IMG/VR virus record: IMGVR_UViG_3300025168_000132
Span: 1-49,853 of that record
DNA length: 49,853 nucleotides
Source: a virus
Reading direction: 5' to 3' (one strand)
Position 1 is the stretch's first letter. Every line of letters begins with the position of its first letter. The notes under the pieces were generated by a model. That model searched no databases, was not told the DNA's origin, and was given only the letters and a program-made list of their open reading frames with translations. The translations under genes and the position numbers were made by a program. Below, piece after piece: positions 1 through 8,003 of this stretch.

Positions 1-61
1 TGTGTTTGTGGGGTGGGGTTGTCAGGGGTTTGACTTGTGATGTTCTTTAGCGAGCGGATCA

Positions 62-448
62 TTAATGCATCATTATGTTTTCTAAAAGACCAGCCGGTTG
101 TCTTTCTCCGCGCCGTACCCCGTACGGGTAACGACGAGCAAACTCAGCCATCCCAATGTCGCCAGGACTTATTACTTCGCCGCCTTCTGCTATTCTAGCT
201 TGTCGCTCTTCTTCTTTGAGGCGTTCCTTATAAGCCGCATGCCGCTTAAGTTGGTAAGTCGTTGTGCCTATCGCGGCGGCAGCAGGTAGGGTAGGCCAGG
301 CAAGTGCTTTAGCTATTTCCATGTCGCCCGCTAAATCAATGTCAAGCTTGTCTAAAGGGACCGCTTCAGCCATAGACCTTGGAGGTGGAGTTATAACACT
401 GGGAGCAGGAACTATAGACTTCGCTAATTTTCTTAACAATTTACTCAT
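62..448 (-). CDS. hypothetical protein, one hydrophobic segment (128 aa)
   Basis: I do not recognise this family. The N-terminus is basic and amphipathic (MSKLLRKLAKS), followed by a Pro-rich stretch. A short hydrophobic segment around residues 50-63 contains LPAAAA, and a Lys/Glu/Arg-rich helical tail follows. The gene immediately upstream (457-1056) has the same layout: an MSK start, a basic helix and an LPAAAA segment. They may be diverged paralogues, possibly small internal virion or membrane proteins. The start is an ATG preceded by AGGA at 7-base spacing. It is the last gene of the leftward cluster, with only a short GT-rich stretch beyond it. Function is unknown. Confidence 0.6.
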   Translation of the reverse strand: MSKLLRKLAKSIVPAPSVITPPPRSMAEAVPLDKLDIDLAGDMEIAKALAWPTLPAAAAIGTTTYQLKRHAAYKERLKEEERQARIAEGGEVISPGDIGMAEFARRYPYGVRRGERQPAGLLENIMMH

Positions 449-456
449 TTTAAATC

Positions 457-1056
457 CTAATTGCTTGCGATTTCGTCTTCACCTGGGTATCCAGTAACCA
501 TGTTTCGCTGAAGCTCGCGATGAGATATCGGCCTGATACGAGGAGCGTCAACGGCTTCAATTGGCATTACTGCGGGCCTTGGTCTTGCAGCAATGACTTC
601 TGGCCTTTGCTGCCTGCTTTTCGCTGCCACGCGAAAGGCCATCTTTTCATCCTGCGACAGACTGGCCCACCATTTGTCTTCCGGGGATGCTTCCGCAATC
701 GCTTGCGTTGGTCCATCTTCTGTAATTGTGTCTGAAATTAAATTAAACAATCCACTTTTAGTGCCGCCTCCGTATCTTTGTGCCATTGCCCCCAGCTCCG
801 CTCCCCCGTAGGTAAGCGCAGCTGCTGCAGGCAGCCTTCTTACCATGTTGCCGCCTATATAAGCGGCATTCTGTGCGTGGGGACCAAAACCTAAATCCTT
901 TGCCATGTTTCTTCCAGCATATGGAAGGAGGTCGTCTGTCTTCTTGAGCAATGTTGCAGGTGCAAGGAGATGGTCTGCACCCCTGGCCGCACTAGAAAGT
1001 AGTTGTGGGTCAGCAACCGATATTGATCGCACGAGGTCGGCTAAAAACTTTGACAT
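457..1056 (-). CDS. hypothetical protein, probable virion or membrane-associated (199 aa)
   Basis: No family is recognised. The protein begins MSKFLADLVRS, has a helical first half with a hydrophobic Ala/Gly-rich segment near residues 73-95 (RLPAAAALTYGGAELGAMA), and ends in an Arg/Pro-rich, probably disordered tail. The start and the LPAAAA segment resemble the downstream gene at 62-448, and the start also resembles the protein at 17986-18516. It is an ATG start with AAGGA at 7 bases. It lies between the QQAGP-repeat protein gene and the 128-residue gene, only 8 bases from the latter, so co-transcription is likely. A role as a small virion component is an inference from the neighbours. Confidence 0.65.
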   Translation of the reverse strand: MSKFLADLVRSISVADPQLLSSAARGADHLLAPATLLKKTDDLLPYAGRNMAKDLGFGPHAQNAAYIGGNMVRRLPAAAALTYGGAELGAMAQRYGGGTKSGLFNLISDTITEDGPTQAIAEASPEDKWWASLSQDEKMAFRVAAKSRQQRPEVIAARPRPAVMPIEAVDAPRIRPISHRELQRNMVTGYPGEDEIASN

Positions 1057-1072
1057 ATTGTTATCCTTTAAT

Positions 1073-1094
1073 GATCGGATCTTGCGATCCGCTC
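1073..1094 (-). repeat. imperfect inverted repeat in intergenic gap
   Basis: In the 42-base gap between two leftward genes, GATCGGATC and GATCCGCTC flank the tetraloop-like TTGC. They give a 9-base stem with one mismatch. There is no T-run on the minus-strand side, so it is not a canonical terminator. It may be an mRNA-stabilising or attenuating hairpin. A half-copy of the right arm (GATCCGCTC on the minus strand) recurs just after the stop of the 62-448 gene, near position 52-60. Confidence 0.45.
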
Positions 1095-1098
1095 ATGT

Positions 1099-2499
1099 TT
1101 ATTTAACCATCCAGTGAAACTGACGGGGAAGATTGTTTGTGACGTAATCTGACCACTCGGATTTAAATTGATTCGGGTCGTTTTGGAACCGTCTTTGCAT
1201 TTTTCCATAGACTTGCCGAAGACCTGTTGGCGGTATCCCGCTTCTTCCCCCGGTAGACATCCATTGCTTTACGTGCGGGTGAAGTGCTCGATTCCCCATA
1301 GGCGAGTTCCCCGGCGCTTGCCCAGTTGCAGCTGGCTGCATCATTGAGTTTCTCTGACTTGGCCCCATGCCAGTCCACCATCGGTTTTGACCACCTCGGG
1401 CCTTTGTGTTCGCAAGTTTATCCCATGCCGCATCCCTAGCACTCATTGGATCGGTCGAGGGTATATTTTCCCCGATGTCTTGCCCCAGACGAGCAAAAGC
1501 CTGTATTCGCTGTCCAGCTGGACCCCTTAACTCCGTTGCCCCCTGTCCAGGAAACGGATTTACTGGTTGGTCTTGAGGGGAAACTGTTCTTGAGGTGACT
1601 GTGTGCATAGGCCCCCATGAACTTTCAACTTTTTGCTCAGCAGCCCGCTTTGCCTGATCGTTCGGGGGAGGACCAGCCTGCTGCGGAGGACCAGCCTGCT
1701 GCGGAGGACCAGCCTGCTGCGGAGGACCAGCCTGCTGCGGAGGACCAGCCTGCTGCGGAGGACCGCCAATAGTTGGTCCTCCCAAATCGACCCATTGACC
1801 TAGCTTTCTTTTTTCTTCCTCTGAAAGCGGAGCCTGCTGAGGACCAGCAAGCCCCATCCCCTGAGGGCCAGCCTGCTGTTGAGGGCCAGCCTGCTGTTGA
1901 GGGCCAGCCTGCTGTTGAGGGCCAGCCTGTTGCTGAGGGCCAGCCTGTTGCTGAGGGCCAGCCTGTTGCTGACCAACTACGCCCTTTAAAGTTAGTTGGT
2001 TTTGTGCCATTTGCTCAGCTTCTCGCCTACGCTGCAATGCCTCTTGGCCTTTTGCGTATTTCAATGCGTCTTCAGTCCCTTGCATTGAAAGGGGAAGCAT
2101 TCCTTGCTCGGCTCTTTGTGCATTTAATGCATCAAGCCCTATTGGCTCTGTTTGTCTCCAAGTTGTAGTTCCTTTTGGGTTTGCTTCAGAAGGTGGACCA
2201 ACAACCTTGGACCTGCTTCCACTAATTGCGCCCTGAACAGCATCATATTCTTCTTGTGCTCGTGAAAGCCTAGAGTCAATTTTTTCCCGCCTAGTCTGTG
2301 CATTAGGCTCTGGGGCACTTATGGCTTTAGTAGCAGGCGACCCTTCGACTGTTCCATAACCAGCATCCACTTTGGCTTTGTAAGTACTTTGGGCTTCTGC
2401 GTTTTGCCTGCCTGCTGCCGCTTGCCCAATAGGGTCTGGACCAATAGCACCGGGGCCAAGCTTTAAAAGTTCTCTTAAATATTCCATCATGTTATCCAT
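1099..2499 (-). CDS. QQAGP-repeat low-complexity protein, probable virion component (466 aa)
   Basis: This is a glutamine-, proline-, alanine- and glycine-rich protein with no recognisable enzymatic fold. Two blocks of tandem six-residue repeats sit in the middle: six QQAGPQ-type units and then five QQAGPP-type units, separated by about 33 residues. The N-terminal 150 residues are charged and helical. The C-terminal 60 residues (with VKQWMSTGGRSG) look more ordered and end in an aromatic/basic tail. Composition matches the Q-rich internal proteins at 27359-30788, so a structural role is plausible although it is on the opposite strand. ATG start after a purine-rich AAAGAAAG leader. Function is inferred, not shown. 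Confidence 0.75.
   Translation of the reverse strand: MDNMMEYLRELLKLGPGAIGPDPIGQAAAGRQNAEAQSTYKAKVDAGYGTVEGSPATKAISAPEPNAQTRREKIDSRLSRAQEEYDAVQGAISGSRSKVVGPPSEANPKGTTTWRQTEPIGLDALNAQRAEQGMLPLSMQGTEDALKYAKGQEALQRRREAEQMAQNQLTLKGVVGQQQAGPQQQAGPQQQAGPQQQAGPQQQAGPQQQAGPQGMGLAGPQQAPLSEEEKRKLGQWVDLGGPTIGGPPQQAGPPQQAGPPQQAGPPQQAGPPQQAGPPPNDQAKRAAEQKVESSWGPMHTVTSRTVSPQDQPVNPFPGQGATELRGPAGQRIQAFARLGQDIGENIPSTDPMSARDAAWDKLANTKARGGQNRWWTGMGPSQRNSMMQPAATGQAPGNSPMGNRALHPHVKQWMSTGGRSGIPPTGLRQVYGKMQRRFQNDPNQFKSEWSDYVTNNLPRQFHWMVK
1671..1760 (-). repeat. five perfect 18-bp tandem repeats (coding)
   Basis: Five consecutive copies of an 18-base unit (GACCAGCCTGCTGCGGAG on the plus strand) encode QQAGPP units in the 1099-2499 protein. 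The near-identity of the copies at the DNA level implies recent slippage or unequal recombination. Confidence 0.9.
1863..1970 (-). repeat. six 18-bp tandem repeats (coding)
   Basis: Six copies of an 18-base unit encode QQAGPQ-type units of the 1099-2499 protein. Copies 1-3 carry CTGCTGTT and copies 4-6 carry CTGTTGCT, so two sub-families each expanded locally by triplication. Confidence 0.9.
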
Positions 2500-2524
2500 G
2501 AATGTCTTTCTTTTATAAAAGTGC

Positions 2525-3622
2525 TTACGAATCGCTATAGGGCGGACTAACCGGCACTGTACTCATCCACTGACCAAAAGTTTGCTCTGGAGTGTTTTCG
2601 TATTGTGACCAGTCTTCCATTGTTCCCTGAACACCCTGCTCTGACCACAACCGGTCACCGTATTCGCTGCCATAATGGCCTGCAGTGTCCGATCCCGAGC
2701 GGTATGTTGCAGCTATTGAATCAATAAGTGAAGGGGAAGCTCCTTTAAGTGGGCCTCCGGCTAGGTATTCTTTCCATGATCGGCTTGCAGCAAGCGCGTT
2801 TTTCGATTCATCCATGTGGTGCCTTTGCACCCCATACAGCCCCCGCGATTCATCGCCTGGGATAATTGTTTCGTATAATGCTTCAACTCCAGGCTGACCT
2901 AGTCGGTGATACTTTTGTTCAGGATACGGGCCTTCAAACAAATACTCGGGGCCATGACTATAAGTAAAACGAGGAAGATTATGTTCATCGGTATAATCGT
3001 GGTAAGCATCATAGTCATACCCACCGCCTTCACTTCCTCCGCGATCAAAGCTTTGCAAAGCCATAAGAGATTTTGCTAGATTTTTATTGTCATAAAAACC
3101 TGGGGGCATTGAGGGTGGGTCAGGGCTGGCCAGATTATCCGACAAGTCATCGTCGTACCACCACTGGCCTGTCGGGTCCGTTGCATAGCTAATCCCAGAG
3201 GGATTTGGATTTTGCCCCCAGTTAGCAGCGTGGGACTCCTCCAGGTATCCGTCTGGAACATCCTTATAGGATTCTGGAACGGTATAATTTAAGTACGGCG
3301 TGCCGTGGCCGCCGCCGGGGCCTGCGGAAGTAAGGTTCACTCCCATCCATGGAGAACCACCTGGGTTGTTGGAATTTTCTGATGTCCCAAACGCAGATAT
3401 GTAGCCAAGGTTGGGATTGTCGGCAGAGTGGTACCAGTCCATGCCGCTTGAGTCAGTGGCGACCTCAAACCCAGTGTAATTAGGATTAGTCCACCCTTCT
3501 GGGGTCAGTGATGCCTGGAGCCCATAATCGTTGTAGCCTTCCTGTTCCCAGTGCAGGGTATTTCGACCAGGAAGGCTACTAGACGACATATTGCTTCCAA
3601 GGTCGCTGTTAAGATTCGCCAC
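2525..3622 (-). CDS. Tyr/Gly/Pro/Ser-rich hypothetical virion-like protein (365 aa)
   Basis: The family is not recognised. The protein is rich in Tyr, Trp, Gly, Pro, Asn and Ser, with almost no predicted helix in the first 190 residues. Motifs such as WYHSADNPNLGY, WWYDDD and several GG/PP turns suggest an extended, possibly intrinsically disordered or beta-turn-rich structural protein. The last third (from about residue 250) is more ordered and helical. The start is taken as GTG at 3622, with AAAGG about 8 bases upstream. An in-frame ATG 11 codons later is an alternative. A hairpin terminator lies directly upstream, so this gene and the three after it probably have their own promoter or depend on read-through. 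Confidence 0.7.
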   Translation of the reverse strand: MANLNSDLGSNMSSSSLPGRNTLHWEQEGYNDYGLQASLTPEGWTNPNYTGFEVATDSSGMDWYHSADNPNLGYISAFGTSENSNNPGGSPWMGVNLTSAGPGGGHGTPYLNYTVPESYKDVPDGYLEESHAANWGQNPNPSGISYATDPTGQWWYDDDLSDNLASPDPPSMPPGFYDNKNLAKSLMALQSFDRGGSEGGGYDYDAYHDYTDEHNLPRFTYSHGPEYLFEGPYPEQKYHRLGQPGVEALYETIIPGDESRGLYGVQRHHMDESKNALAASRSWKEYLAGGPLKGASPSLIDSIAATYRSGSDTAGHYGSEYGDRLWSEQGVQGTMEDWSQYENTPEQTFGQWMSTVPVSPPYSDS

Positions 3623-3632
3623 AGGAACTGCC

Positions 3633-3672
3633 TTTAAAAATGGCAGCGCGGCTCAAAGCGAACCGCGCCGCC
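3633..3672 (-). terminator. rho-independent terminator (minus strand)
   Basis: On the minus strand a 13-pair stem with two G:U pairs (arms GGCGGCGCGGTTC and GAGCCGCGCTGCC, loop GCTTT) is followed by ATTTTTAAA. It lies in the 105-base gap just after the stop of the nuclease-like gene, so it should end the transcript that starts at the divergent region. The short T-run makes it moderate in strength. Confidence 0.7.
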
Positions 3673-3727
3673 GGAGAACGAGCTTGAGCGTATTCAGTTT
3701 ATCACAGAGAATTAGATAGTCAAAACC

Positions 3728-4477
3728 CTATTCGTCTTCAATTAATTGAGGTTCTCGGCTATATCCGTAAAACCTCCCGCACTTCTTGCAGTACAATGCG
3801 TCCCATTGGCTTTTTATAGATGCGCGTTTTTCAAATGGGCCGTGAGGGAAGCAATGCTTTTTCTCTAAAGGCTTTTTTCTGTCGCACTCTGGAAGAGTAA
3901 TCACGGTACCTGTGTGTATTTTTTGTGCCGCACTTCTCTGTTCGGCTATCCTTGGCTCCGTTGAAACAGAAGGCACAAGTGGAGGAATGGTGTCTTGTTT
4001 AAGTTCCTTCATTTCGCTCTCAAGTACACTCAGCCTGTCTCCATTACTGAAATCCCTTTTCTGGGAATGCCGCATCTGCTTCTTCGTTGCATAGCCAATA
4101 ATCCTGGCTTCCCAGTCTTTTATTCTCACTAACACATAAACGTGAGGGATGAGCTTTTTGTCTGGCATCTCAAGAAGCGCCGGATTACTTCCCTGGTGGA
4201 GCGTCGTTTTTACGTCATAAAGAATGCCTTCGTAGTCAAAATCAGCACCAGAGTCTCCGTGTGCATTTAAAGATAAGTCTATCGGCAATCCGGTGCAAAG
4301 GTGAAATGCGTACTCGCCTTTTAAACCAGTGAGATTAGTAGATTGCTTAGACCACTGACGGCTAGTTTTATAGCCTTTTTTCTGAGACTCCCGCTTTCTG
4401 GCTGAATCTGCTATTTCCTTCTTGTAAGGAGATAAGTCTATTTTCTCTCGCCAGTCATGTAATCTTTTGCATTTCAT
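3728..4477 (-). CDS. PD-(D/E)XK-like nuclease with C-terminal zinc ribbon
   Basis: The core reads as a PD-(D/E)XK nuclease. A helix carries Glu in GLKGEYAF, then comes GADFDYEG (Asp), and eight residues later the DVKTT strand supplies the D-x-K triad. The motif order and spacing fit the superfamily. A charged linker follows. The C-terminus has a C-x-x-H (CFPH) and a C-x-x-C (YCKKCG) pair 25 residues apart, which should form one zinc ribbon and could bind DNA. The start is chosen at ATG 4477, because CGGAG sits 7 bases upstream and the ORF then clears the upstream gene. ATGs at 4516 and 4573 would lengthen it by 13 or 32 residues. It is downstream of a DUF1580-like protein and ends before a terminator. 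It could serve in recombination, host-DNA degradation or defence. The substrate is unknown. Confidence 0.75.
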   Translation of the reverse strand: MKCKRLHDWREKIDLSPYKKEIADSARKRESQKKGYKTSRQWSKQSTNLTGLKGEYAFHLCTGLPIDLSLNAHGDSGADFDYEGILYDVKTTLHQGSNPALLEMPDKKLIPHVYVLVRIKDWEARIIGYATKKQMRHSQKRDFSNGDRLSVLESEMKELKQDTIPPLVPSVSTEPRIAEQRSAAQKIHTGTVITLPECDRKKPLEKKHCFPHGPFEKRASIKSQWDALYCKKCGRFYGYSREPQLIEDE

Positions 4478-4539
4478 CCCCAAACTCCGTTTTGGGAGGG
4501 TCTTCAAAACATTCATCTTCCCACCAAATCCAACACATT

Positions 4540-4764
4540 TTAAAGAAACTCTTCCGTGAGTCTTTCTGACCATCTCTGGTATGCTTCAAAACTTGTGTAC
4601 ATGGTGGATCCAATGTATCTAATTTCCAGCTTGTGTACCTGGCCGCTCTTCTTTCCTTTGACGCCTCTCCTGGCCCATCTTCTTACCGTGCTTTCTGATG
4701 GACCACCCGGAAGCTTTGTTTTAGATTGAGCAACTGGAACAAGGTGTTCTTTTAATATATCCAT
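4540..4764 (-). CDS. DUF1580-like small HTH-type protein (74 aa)
   Basis: The sequence pattern is LVPVAQ..LP, then STVRRWARRGVKG, then IRYIGSTMYTSFEAYQRW near the C-terminus. It matches my knowledge of the DUF1580 family: about 75-85 residues, HTH/excisionase-like, found mainly in Planctomycetota such as Rhodopirellula. The first part reads as a winged-HTH recognition region and the second as the wing strand (GSTMYTS). The preferred start is ATG 4764. A longer TTG-initiated reading to 4800 adds 12 residues that do not fit the family. It is the first leftward gene at the divergent junction, so a regulatory role on one or both arms is plausible. This is the strongest host-lineage signal in the window. 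Confidence 0.75.
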   Translation of the reverse strand: MDILKEHLVPVAQSKTKLPGGPSESTVRRWARRGVKGKKSGQVHKLEIRYIGSTMYTSFEAYQRWSERLTEEFL

Positions 4765-4905
4765 GTAAAATATTTTAATGGCACATTCACCCTTTTGCAA
4801 TGTCAGTCAATTGAGTGCATAAATAGTCAATGCTGTACTGTTATTAACAAATTCATGGTATTAAGAAATTGACCCTAAGCGTAAACCCCAACGGAGAATC
4901 AAATT
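4765..4905. promoter_or_regulatory. divergent intergenic region, probable promoters for both arms
   Basis: This 141-base AT-rich gap separates the leftward DUF1580-like gene from the rightward scaffold gene, the only divergent junction in the window. A loose sigma70-like pair on the plus strand (TTGAGT, 17 bases, TGTACT) starts near 4813, but it matches consensus only 4/6 at each box. The element GTACTGTTATTAAC (about 4836-4849) resembles GTACTCTTGTTAAA upstream of the 8004 gene. ACGGAG at 4891 is the ribosome site for the scaffold gene. The promoter call rests on position more than on motif quality. Confidence 0.45.
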
Positions 4906-6051
4906 ATGGACGACAATGAATATCCAACAATCTCGGAGTCCGCACAGCAAAACGGTGCAGTAAATATAGACCCCAACGATTTTAACGAAACTCCCGAATA
5001 TCGTATGGCCGAGGATTCTCCTAATGGCCCTCCCGCTGAAGAGCAACATCAGCATACCCCTGAAACACAAGAGCAAGTATCGACAAGCGTCCTGCATAGC
5101 CTGCAAAGCAAAGGATATGATGTATCTGGATACGAAAATGATGAACAGCTTATCGCTGACACTGAAGCCAGGTACGCTGCAGCAGAACAATCGATGGGGC
5201 AAGCAGAAGAATACCGAAATCAAATTGAACGCAATGCTGCAATGCAGCAGCAAAATAACGCTCATTTGGAAAATTATCAATCTTCTGGGGATCACGAAGA
5301 AGCGGGAAAGCCAGAATTTGATCCTTCCTGGGCAAATCTTGTCGAGCAAGACGAAACAGGCAGCTATAAAATAAGAGATGAATACATCGGGACAGTTGAC
5401 CCGTCAGTTGCTCAAAACGTAAATAAATATATTGAATGGAGACAAGAGAGAAGCAATAAGCTGATAAATGACCCTGTAAGCACCATGCTTGAAGAGGGAC
5501 TTGAAGATGCAATTAATCAACGAGTAAATACAGCAATTAATAGCGCAATGTCCCAAACAAAATTGCAAGGGGACGCGCAAGGCTTTATTTCGCAAAATGC
5601 AGAAGTTTTGTATGTTTCTGATCCTTCCACTGGACAGGTCCAACTTGATGCTGCTGGTGCTCCAGTCTTGTCTCCTGTTGGGAATGCACTAAATGACGCA
5701 CATGTCATGCTTAGAAACCAAGGCATGAATGATCCCGCCACTAGGCATCAAGTTGCTATGCAAATGGTCCAAAATCATTTTACTCAACAGCATATTGGCA
5801 TGTCCCAGCAGCAAGCCCAAATGCAACAGCAGCAAGTCCCAATGCAACAACAGCCTATGAGTTATAAGGATCAATACACTGATCAACCGTTTGCAGAGCC
5901 AACGAATCCAATGCCCCAAGGCTACATGCCAAACACCCCAGTACAACCAGACGCGAACGCGATAGGAGCATATGGAATGCCAGAGCATACATCCCTTGGC
6001 TCATTGGCTACAGCACTAGCTGTTCATAAAGGGTATTTACAAGGTAAGTAA
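4906..6051 (+). CDS. probable capsid scaffolding protein (381 aa)
   Basis: This is an acidic, glutamine-rich, mostly helical protein immediately upstream of the coat protein, the usual place for a scaffold. The N-terminal 60 residues are acidic and disordered. Residues 80-125 form a charged coiled-coil-like helix, and residues 270-320 are helical with MQQQ/QQQ runs. The C-terminus ends in a short hydrophobic/basic helix (SLATALAVHKGYLQGK) of the kind scaffolds use to bind coat subunits. ATG start with GGAG at about 9 bases. It leads the rightward arm. Assignment rests on position, composition and length (P22-type scaffolds are about 300 residues), not on a recognised motif. Confidence 0.7.
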   Translation: MDDNEYPTISESAQQNGAVNIDPNDFNETPEYRMAEDSPNGPPAEEQHQHTPETQEQVSTSVLHSLQSKGYDVSGYENDEQLIADTEARYAAAEQSMGQAEEYRNQIERNAAMQQQNNAHLENYQSSGDHEEAGKPEFDPSWANLVEQDETGSYKIRDEYIGTVDPSVAQNVNKYIEWRQERSNKLINDPVSTMLEEGLEDAINQRVNTAINSAMSQTKLQGDAQGFISQNAEVLYVSDPSTGQVQLDAAGAPVLSPVGNALNDAHVMLRNQGMNDPATRHQVAMQMVQNHFTQQHIGMSQQQAQMQQQQVPMQQQPMSYKDQYTDQPFAEPTNPMPQGYMPNTPVQPDANAIGAYGMPEHTSLGSLATALAVHKGYLQGK

Positions 6052-6074
6052 TTTTACTAGAGAGGTGATTTGAA

Positions 6075-7178
6075 ATGGCTGAATTTGCTGCCGTACTCAA
6101 AGAAGCCGCGCCAGCTTATTTGAAAGGGCGCGCAGATAACACCATTCGCAACCGCCTTTTGCTGATGCTTTTGGCTAAGAATGGACGGATCAAGTACAAT
6201 GCGGGGTCGCATAAGTTGTACTGGGACGTAAAGGCTGGACAGCGTGTAATCGAAGCTTATGGCGACGATGGCGTAATCAACTTCCAGCGATCAGACCTTC
6301 ACGAGCAGTTGAATATCGACTGGCGTGGATACAAGATGTCTGATCGGATGACAGAGAAGCAACGACTCATGCTTGGCGACCTGACTTCGATTATTGATCG
6401 TTATTCAGGTATTGCCGAAGATATGATGGACGATTTGCAAGACGGGTTCTGTGGAGAACTTTTTGTTGACGGTTACGCAACCGGAAATGAAAATCGACTT
6501 CACGGACTTGATTCCTTTTTAGGTTATGCAACGGCGGGCGCTGCTGACCGTATTGCTCAGCCTAATGATACTTACGGTGGACATAGCACTGCTGTGGCTA
6601 CTCGCGGTGGAACTTGGTCAAGCAACCTTTCTACTAAGCCTAACGCAACTATTGCAACAGACTGGCCGAATGGAAGCGGAACCGCCGATTACGATTGGAA
6701 TAGCCCGAAGCTAGTAAACTTTGCTAGCTCAAACTGGGGAACTGGTTCGACAACGTGGGCTGACAACTGCGAGCGTGTTCTTGCCCAGACAACTATCTGG
6801 TCAACCCTTACGGGTGGTAAGAAAGGTCGTCCGACTCTTTACTTGCTTTCTAGTGATTTGTTCTATGATTATCAGAACAAAATGAGAGCCAAGTATCGCA
6901 TCCAGGTTCCGCACAGTGAAGCTAATGACCTTGGCTTCTCTGACACGCTTAACCAAGACGGCGTTATGATCCAGCCTGACTTTGATGTTCCTGCCGGAGT
7001 TGGTTATGGTTTGAACATTAACCAAATGTGTTTAGAGTCTCTTGACAACGTACTGTTCAGCAGTCGCGGTCCTGAGTACGATATTAACACGGACGGCTAC
7101 TTGTGGCTGATCGGATTTTTTGGTAACGCAAGATATTCGCCGAAATCCTTCAGTAAAATCAAAGATTTTACCAGTTAA
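6075..7178 (+). CDS. major capsid protein (367 aa)
   Basis: This is a mixed alpha/beta protein of typical coat length, flanked by a scaffold-like and a decoration-like gene. Features fitting an HK97-fold coat are the N-terminal helix, a segment with strands and a GSHKLYWDVKAGQ turn, a long spine-like helix (around residues 95-135, DLTSIIDRYSGIAEDMMDDLQDG), and a C-terminal half with SSDLFYDYQNKM and a final strand ending in SPKSFSKIKDF. Cysteines are few. A good GAGAGGTGA ribosome site precedes the ATG. Codon use looks more optimised than in its neighbours, as expected for an abundant protein. I call the fold from overall pattern and context rather than from a specific signature. Confidence 0.8.
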   Translation: MAEFAAVLKEAAPAYLKGRADNTIRNRLLLMLLAKNGRIKYNAGSHKLYWDVKAGQRVIEAYGDDGVINFQRSDLHEQLNIDWRGYKMSDRMTEKQRLMLGDLTSIIDRYSGIAEDMMDDLQDGFCGELFVDGYATGNENRLHGLDSFLGYATAGAADRIAQPNDTYGGHSTAVATRGGTWSSNLSTKPNATIATDWPNGSGTADYDWNSPKLVNFASSNWGTGSTTWADNCERVLAQTTIWSTLTGGKKGRPTLYLLSSDLFYDYQNKMRAKYRIQVPHSEANDLGFSDTLNQDGVMIQPDFDVPAGVGYGLNINQMCLESLDNVLFSSRGPEYDINTDGYLWLIGFFGNARYSPKSFSKIKDFTS

Positions 7179-7213
7179 ATCCGTTAACCCTTTTCAAGAA
7201 GGAAATTTGAATT

Positions 7214-7876
7214 ATGAGTCGAAGTAACAAACTTCCGTTTGCCCAGGGTAAAACGGCATTTGGCGCTGAAGCCACTAGTGTCGATAACCTTACGCGATCC
7301 CAACAGCTCGTTGGGCAGACTGTTTACTTGCCGGATATTGATTCGACAGGTGACAGGAAATCTCGTCGGTCTGGTGGCGATGTGACTGCTGTAATTATCC
7401 GCAACGTGGAACCGAATGTTGATGGAAGCACTACACTTGCTGCTGGCGATGCTGTGCAGTGGGCGGCGGGCTACCACGGAAGTCGCGTTGAAAAAGCCGA
7501 TGGTGGTGCAGACCATCAAGTTGCAGGCTTTGTAGACGAACATTCTTCTGGCGTCAAAACCAACGACCTTTTTTACATGGTTGTTAAAGGCCCGTCTTTG
7601 GTTAATGCCAAGAATGACGGAGTAAAAAGTGCCACTGCGGACTTAGGGGCTGCCTATGGTAGCCACGGAAGCCAGAAAATCTTTAAAGAAGGCTGGTTTG
7701 CTGTTTTGTCCTCTACTTCCGGTGCAGTCGAAACCGACCTTGACGGTACTACTGGAGATGGTACTGCCGTCGACACTGCCTCTGGCAACGTAGTCGGTCG
7801 TTTCAAGAAAAGTGCCTACACCGAAGTTGCTTACAACGCAACTAATAAAGTTTTGTTAAGTGTAGACATTCGTTGA
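7214..7876 (+). CDS. probable capsid decoration or head-stabilising protein (220 aa)
   Basis: A Gly/Ser/Thr/Ala-rich, beta-strand-dominated protein directly follows the coat gene and is followed at once by a strong terminator. Long alternating strands (DVTAVIIRNVEPN, AGDAVQWAAGYHG, NDLFYMVVKGPSLV, GWFAVLSSTSGA) suggest a beta-barrel. The C-terminal strand ends TNKVLLSVDIR. Position just after the coat protein and composition match decoration or cement proteins. AAGGAAATT before the ATG provides the ribosome site. No signature motif was found, so the role is inferred from position. Confidence 0.6.
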   Translation: MSRSNKLPFAQGKTAFGAEATSVDNLTRSQQLVGQTVYLPDIDSTGDRKSRRSGGDVTAVIIRNVEPNVDGSTTLAAGDAVQWAAGYHGSRVEKADGGADHQVAGFVDEHSSGVKTNDLFYMVVKGPSLVNAKNDGVKSATADLGAAYGSHGSQKIFKEGWFAVLSSTSGAVETDLDGTTGDGTAVDTASGNVVGRFKKSAYTEVAYNATNKVLLSVDIR

Positions 7877-7910
7877 TATTGGGGTTGGCTTGGTGCTAGC
7901 ACTAAAGCTT

Positions 7911-7946
7911 GGGCGTGGCTCTTTCGGGGGTCACGCCCTTTTTTTT
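7911..7946 (+). terminator. strong rho-independent terminator
   Basis: A perfect 7-pair GC stem (GGGCGTG at 7911-7917 with CACGCCC at 7932-7938) is followed by eight Ts. It sits 35 bases after the decoration-like gene and closes the scaffold-coat-decoration unit, so abundant head transcripts are separated from the terminase/portal genes. Confidence 0.92.
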
Positions 7947-8003
7947 GTTTTTCTGGTAAGATAAAAACGGTACTCTTGTTAAACCCCAAACTGAGAGGCT
8001 GAC

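Noticed and set aside
1-61. GT-rich left end as a possible terminal repeat or cos/pac end
   Set aside because: No matching copy was recognised at the right end and no hairpin is seen. The window edges may simply be arbitrary cuts.
1671-1970. CRISPR-like array appearance
   Set aside because: The units are 18 bp without spacers, in frame and coding. It is a protein repeat, not a CRISPR array. No Cas gene is present.
1773-2168. Plus-strand ORF with repeated EGQP units
   Set aside because: It is the antisense reading of the QQAGP repeat block in the minus-strand gene. The periodic DNA opens the frame artificially.
4861-5349. Hydrophobic minus-strand ORF of 162 residues
   Set aside because: Antisense shadow of the scaffold gene. 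Its cysteine- and phenylalanine-rich composition is typical of such shadows, and it has no ribosome site.
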